Assembly (NCBI GenBank): GCA_014239895.1
Contig: JAAZXZ010000180.1
Span: forward strand, 1 to 6,354
DNA: 6,354 nucleotides
Source of the DNA: Flavobacteriaceae bacterium
GTDB taxonomy: Bacteria > Bacteroidota > Bacteroidia > Flavobacteriales > Flavobacteriaceae
Reading direction: 5' to 3'
The translations under genes and the position numbers were made by a program. The stretch's first letter is position 1, and every line of letters starts with the position of its first letter. The notes below the pieces were generated by a model. It made no database searches. It was not told the origin of the DNA and saw only the letters and a program-made list of their open reading frames with translations. This document shows, one piece after another, positions 6,108 through 6,354 of the stretch.

Positions 6108-6354
6108 TTAGAAGTCTAAGGAATTAACTTCTCCATTTGAATTAATAATATTATTAATTATTTCAGTATTCCCATTTGCATATACTTTATTTTTACAATT
6201 ACTTTTTAAGGTATTTTCAAGATTTTCGCTTTTTAATATTTTTTTTATTTGTTTTGCAATGGCTTTATTAGGGTCTTGAATTGTTATTTTTTCAGACATT
6301 ATTTCTCTAATAATTGGAATGAGAAAGTGATAATGTGTACATCCTAATACTAAT
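6108..6354 (-). CDS. murI: Glutamate racemase, C-terminal part (start beyond window)
   Basis: Glutamate racemase interconverts L- and D-glutamate to supply D-Glu for peptidoglycan; it is cytoplasmic and cofactor-independent. Reading the frame through to the window edge gives 81 residues beginning LVLGCTHYHFLIPII, which contains the second catalytic Cys in the GCTH motif (visible residue 5) and its adjacent His. The Met at 6299 that could look like a start is therefore internal (visible residue 19). After it come KITIQDPNKAIAKQIKKIL, corresponding to the family's DSGxAVA region but with DPN in place of DSG, and a terminal VYANGNTEIINNII of the type seen in Bacteroidota MurI. The missing part, outside the window, should carry the first catalytic Cys and about two thirds of the protein. 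The stop is one base from the stop of the convergent porP-like gene. Confidence 0.92.
   Translation of the reverse strand, partial: LVLGCTHYHFLIPIIREIMSEKITIQDPNKAIAKQIKKILKSENLENTLKSNCKNKVYANGNTEIINNIINSNGEVNSLDF

Noticed and set aside
6108..6119. TTAGA-AG-TCTAA palindrome at the porP/murI junction as a terminator
   Set aside because: The stem is only 4-5 AT-rich pairs with a 2-4 base loop and no following T run on either strand; it lies in murI coding sequence.
6108..6299. A stand-alone 63-residue protein starting at the Met at 6299 (minus strand)
   Set aside because: The frame stays open to the window edge, and the upstream residues spell the GCTHY motif of glutamate racemase, so this is the 3' end of murI and not a small gene.

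Overview
This window looks like a piece of a chromosome from a marine-type Bacteroidota bacterium, most likely a member of the Flavobacteriia. The DNA is very AT-rich, with coding regions dominated by AAA, AAT, ATT and TTA codons. No start has a Shine-Dalgarno sequence. Several starts are preceded by the Bacteroidota-type -7 promoter box TAnnTTTG. The window also carries a PorP/SprF-family protein, which is specific to organisms with a type IX secretion system (T9SS). The proteins match flavobacterial forms of their families, for example a NifU-like protein with two tandem N-terminal scaffold domains. The taxonomic placement is inference from these traits.

Layout. On the + strand, bases 2-1276 hold the nearly complete 3' part of a TolC-type outer-membrane efflux gene; only the signal-peptide end is missing. 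Its TAG stop is followed directly by the TTG start of tsaB (1277-1951), which encodes a subunit of the tRNA t6A-modification machinery. Both are read from one transcript heading right. They converge with a minus-strand pair, transcribed nfu (4939-4058) then a YyaL/DUF255 thioredoxin-domain gene (4031-1941), with 26 bases between the two. The 3' ends of tsaB and the DUF255 gene overlap by 11 bases. A 153-base divergent intergenic region (4940-5092) separates nfu from a + strand porP/sprF-like gene (5093-6106). That gene converges, with a single base between stops, on the 3' end of glutamate racemase murI (minus, 6354-6108), whose start lies outside the window.

How the genes relate. Most are housekeeping or envelope functions: efflux channel, tRNA modification, Fe-S cluster delivery, thiol/thioredoxin-type protein, T9SS-associated outer-membrane protein and cell-wall D-glutamate supply. 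I see no mobile element, CRISPR array, tRNA or rRNA, and no clear sign of horizontal transfer.

I did not find a convincing new system. The points most worth a second look are: a pair of nearly identical 15-base inverted elements just upstream of the divergent nfu and porP starts; the DUF255 protein being made as a predicted lipoprotein while keeping an internal Met where cytosolic relatives begin; the TAG-TTG junction between tolC and tsaB; and a PorP/SprF protein with no adjacent T9SS cargo gene.
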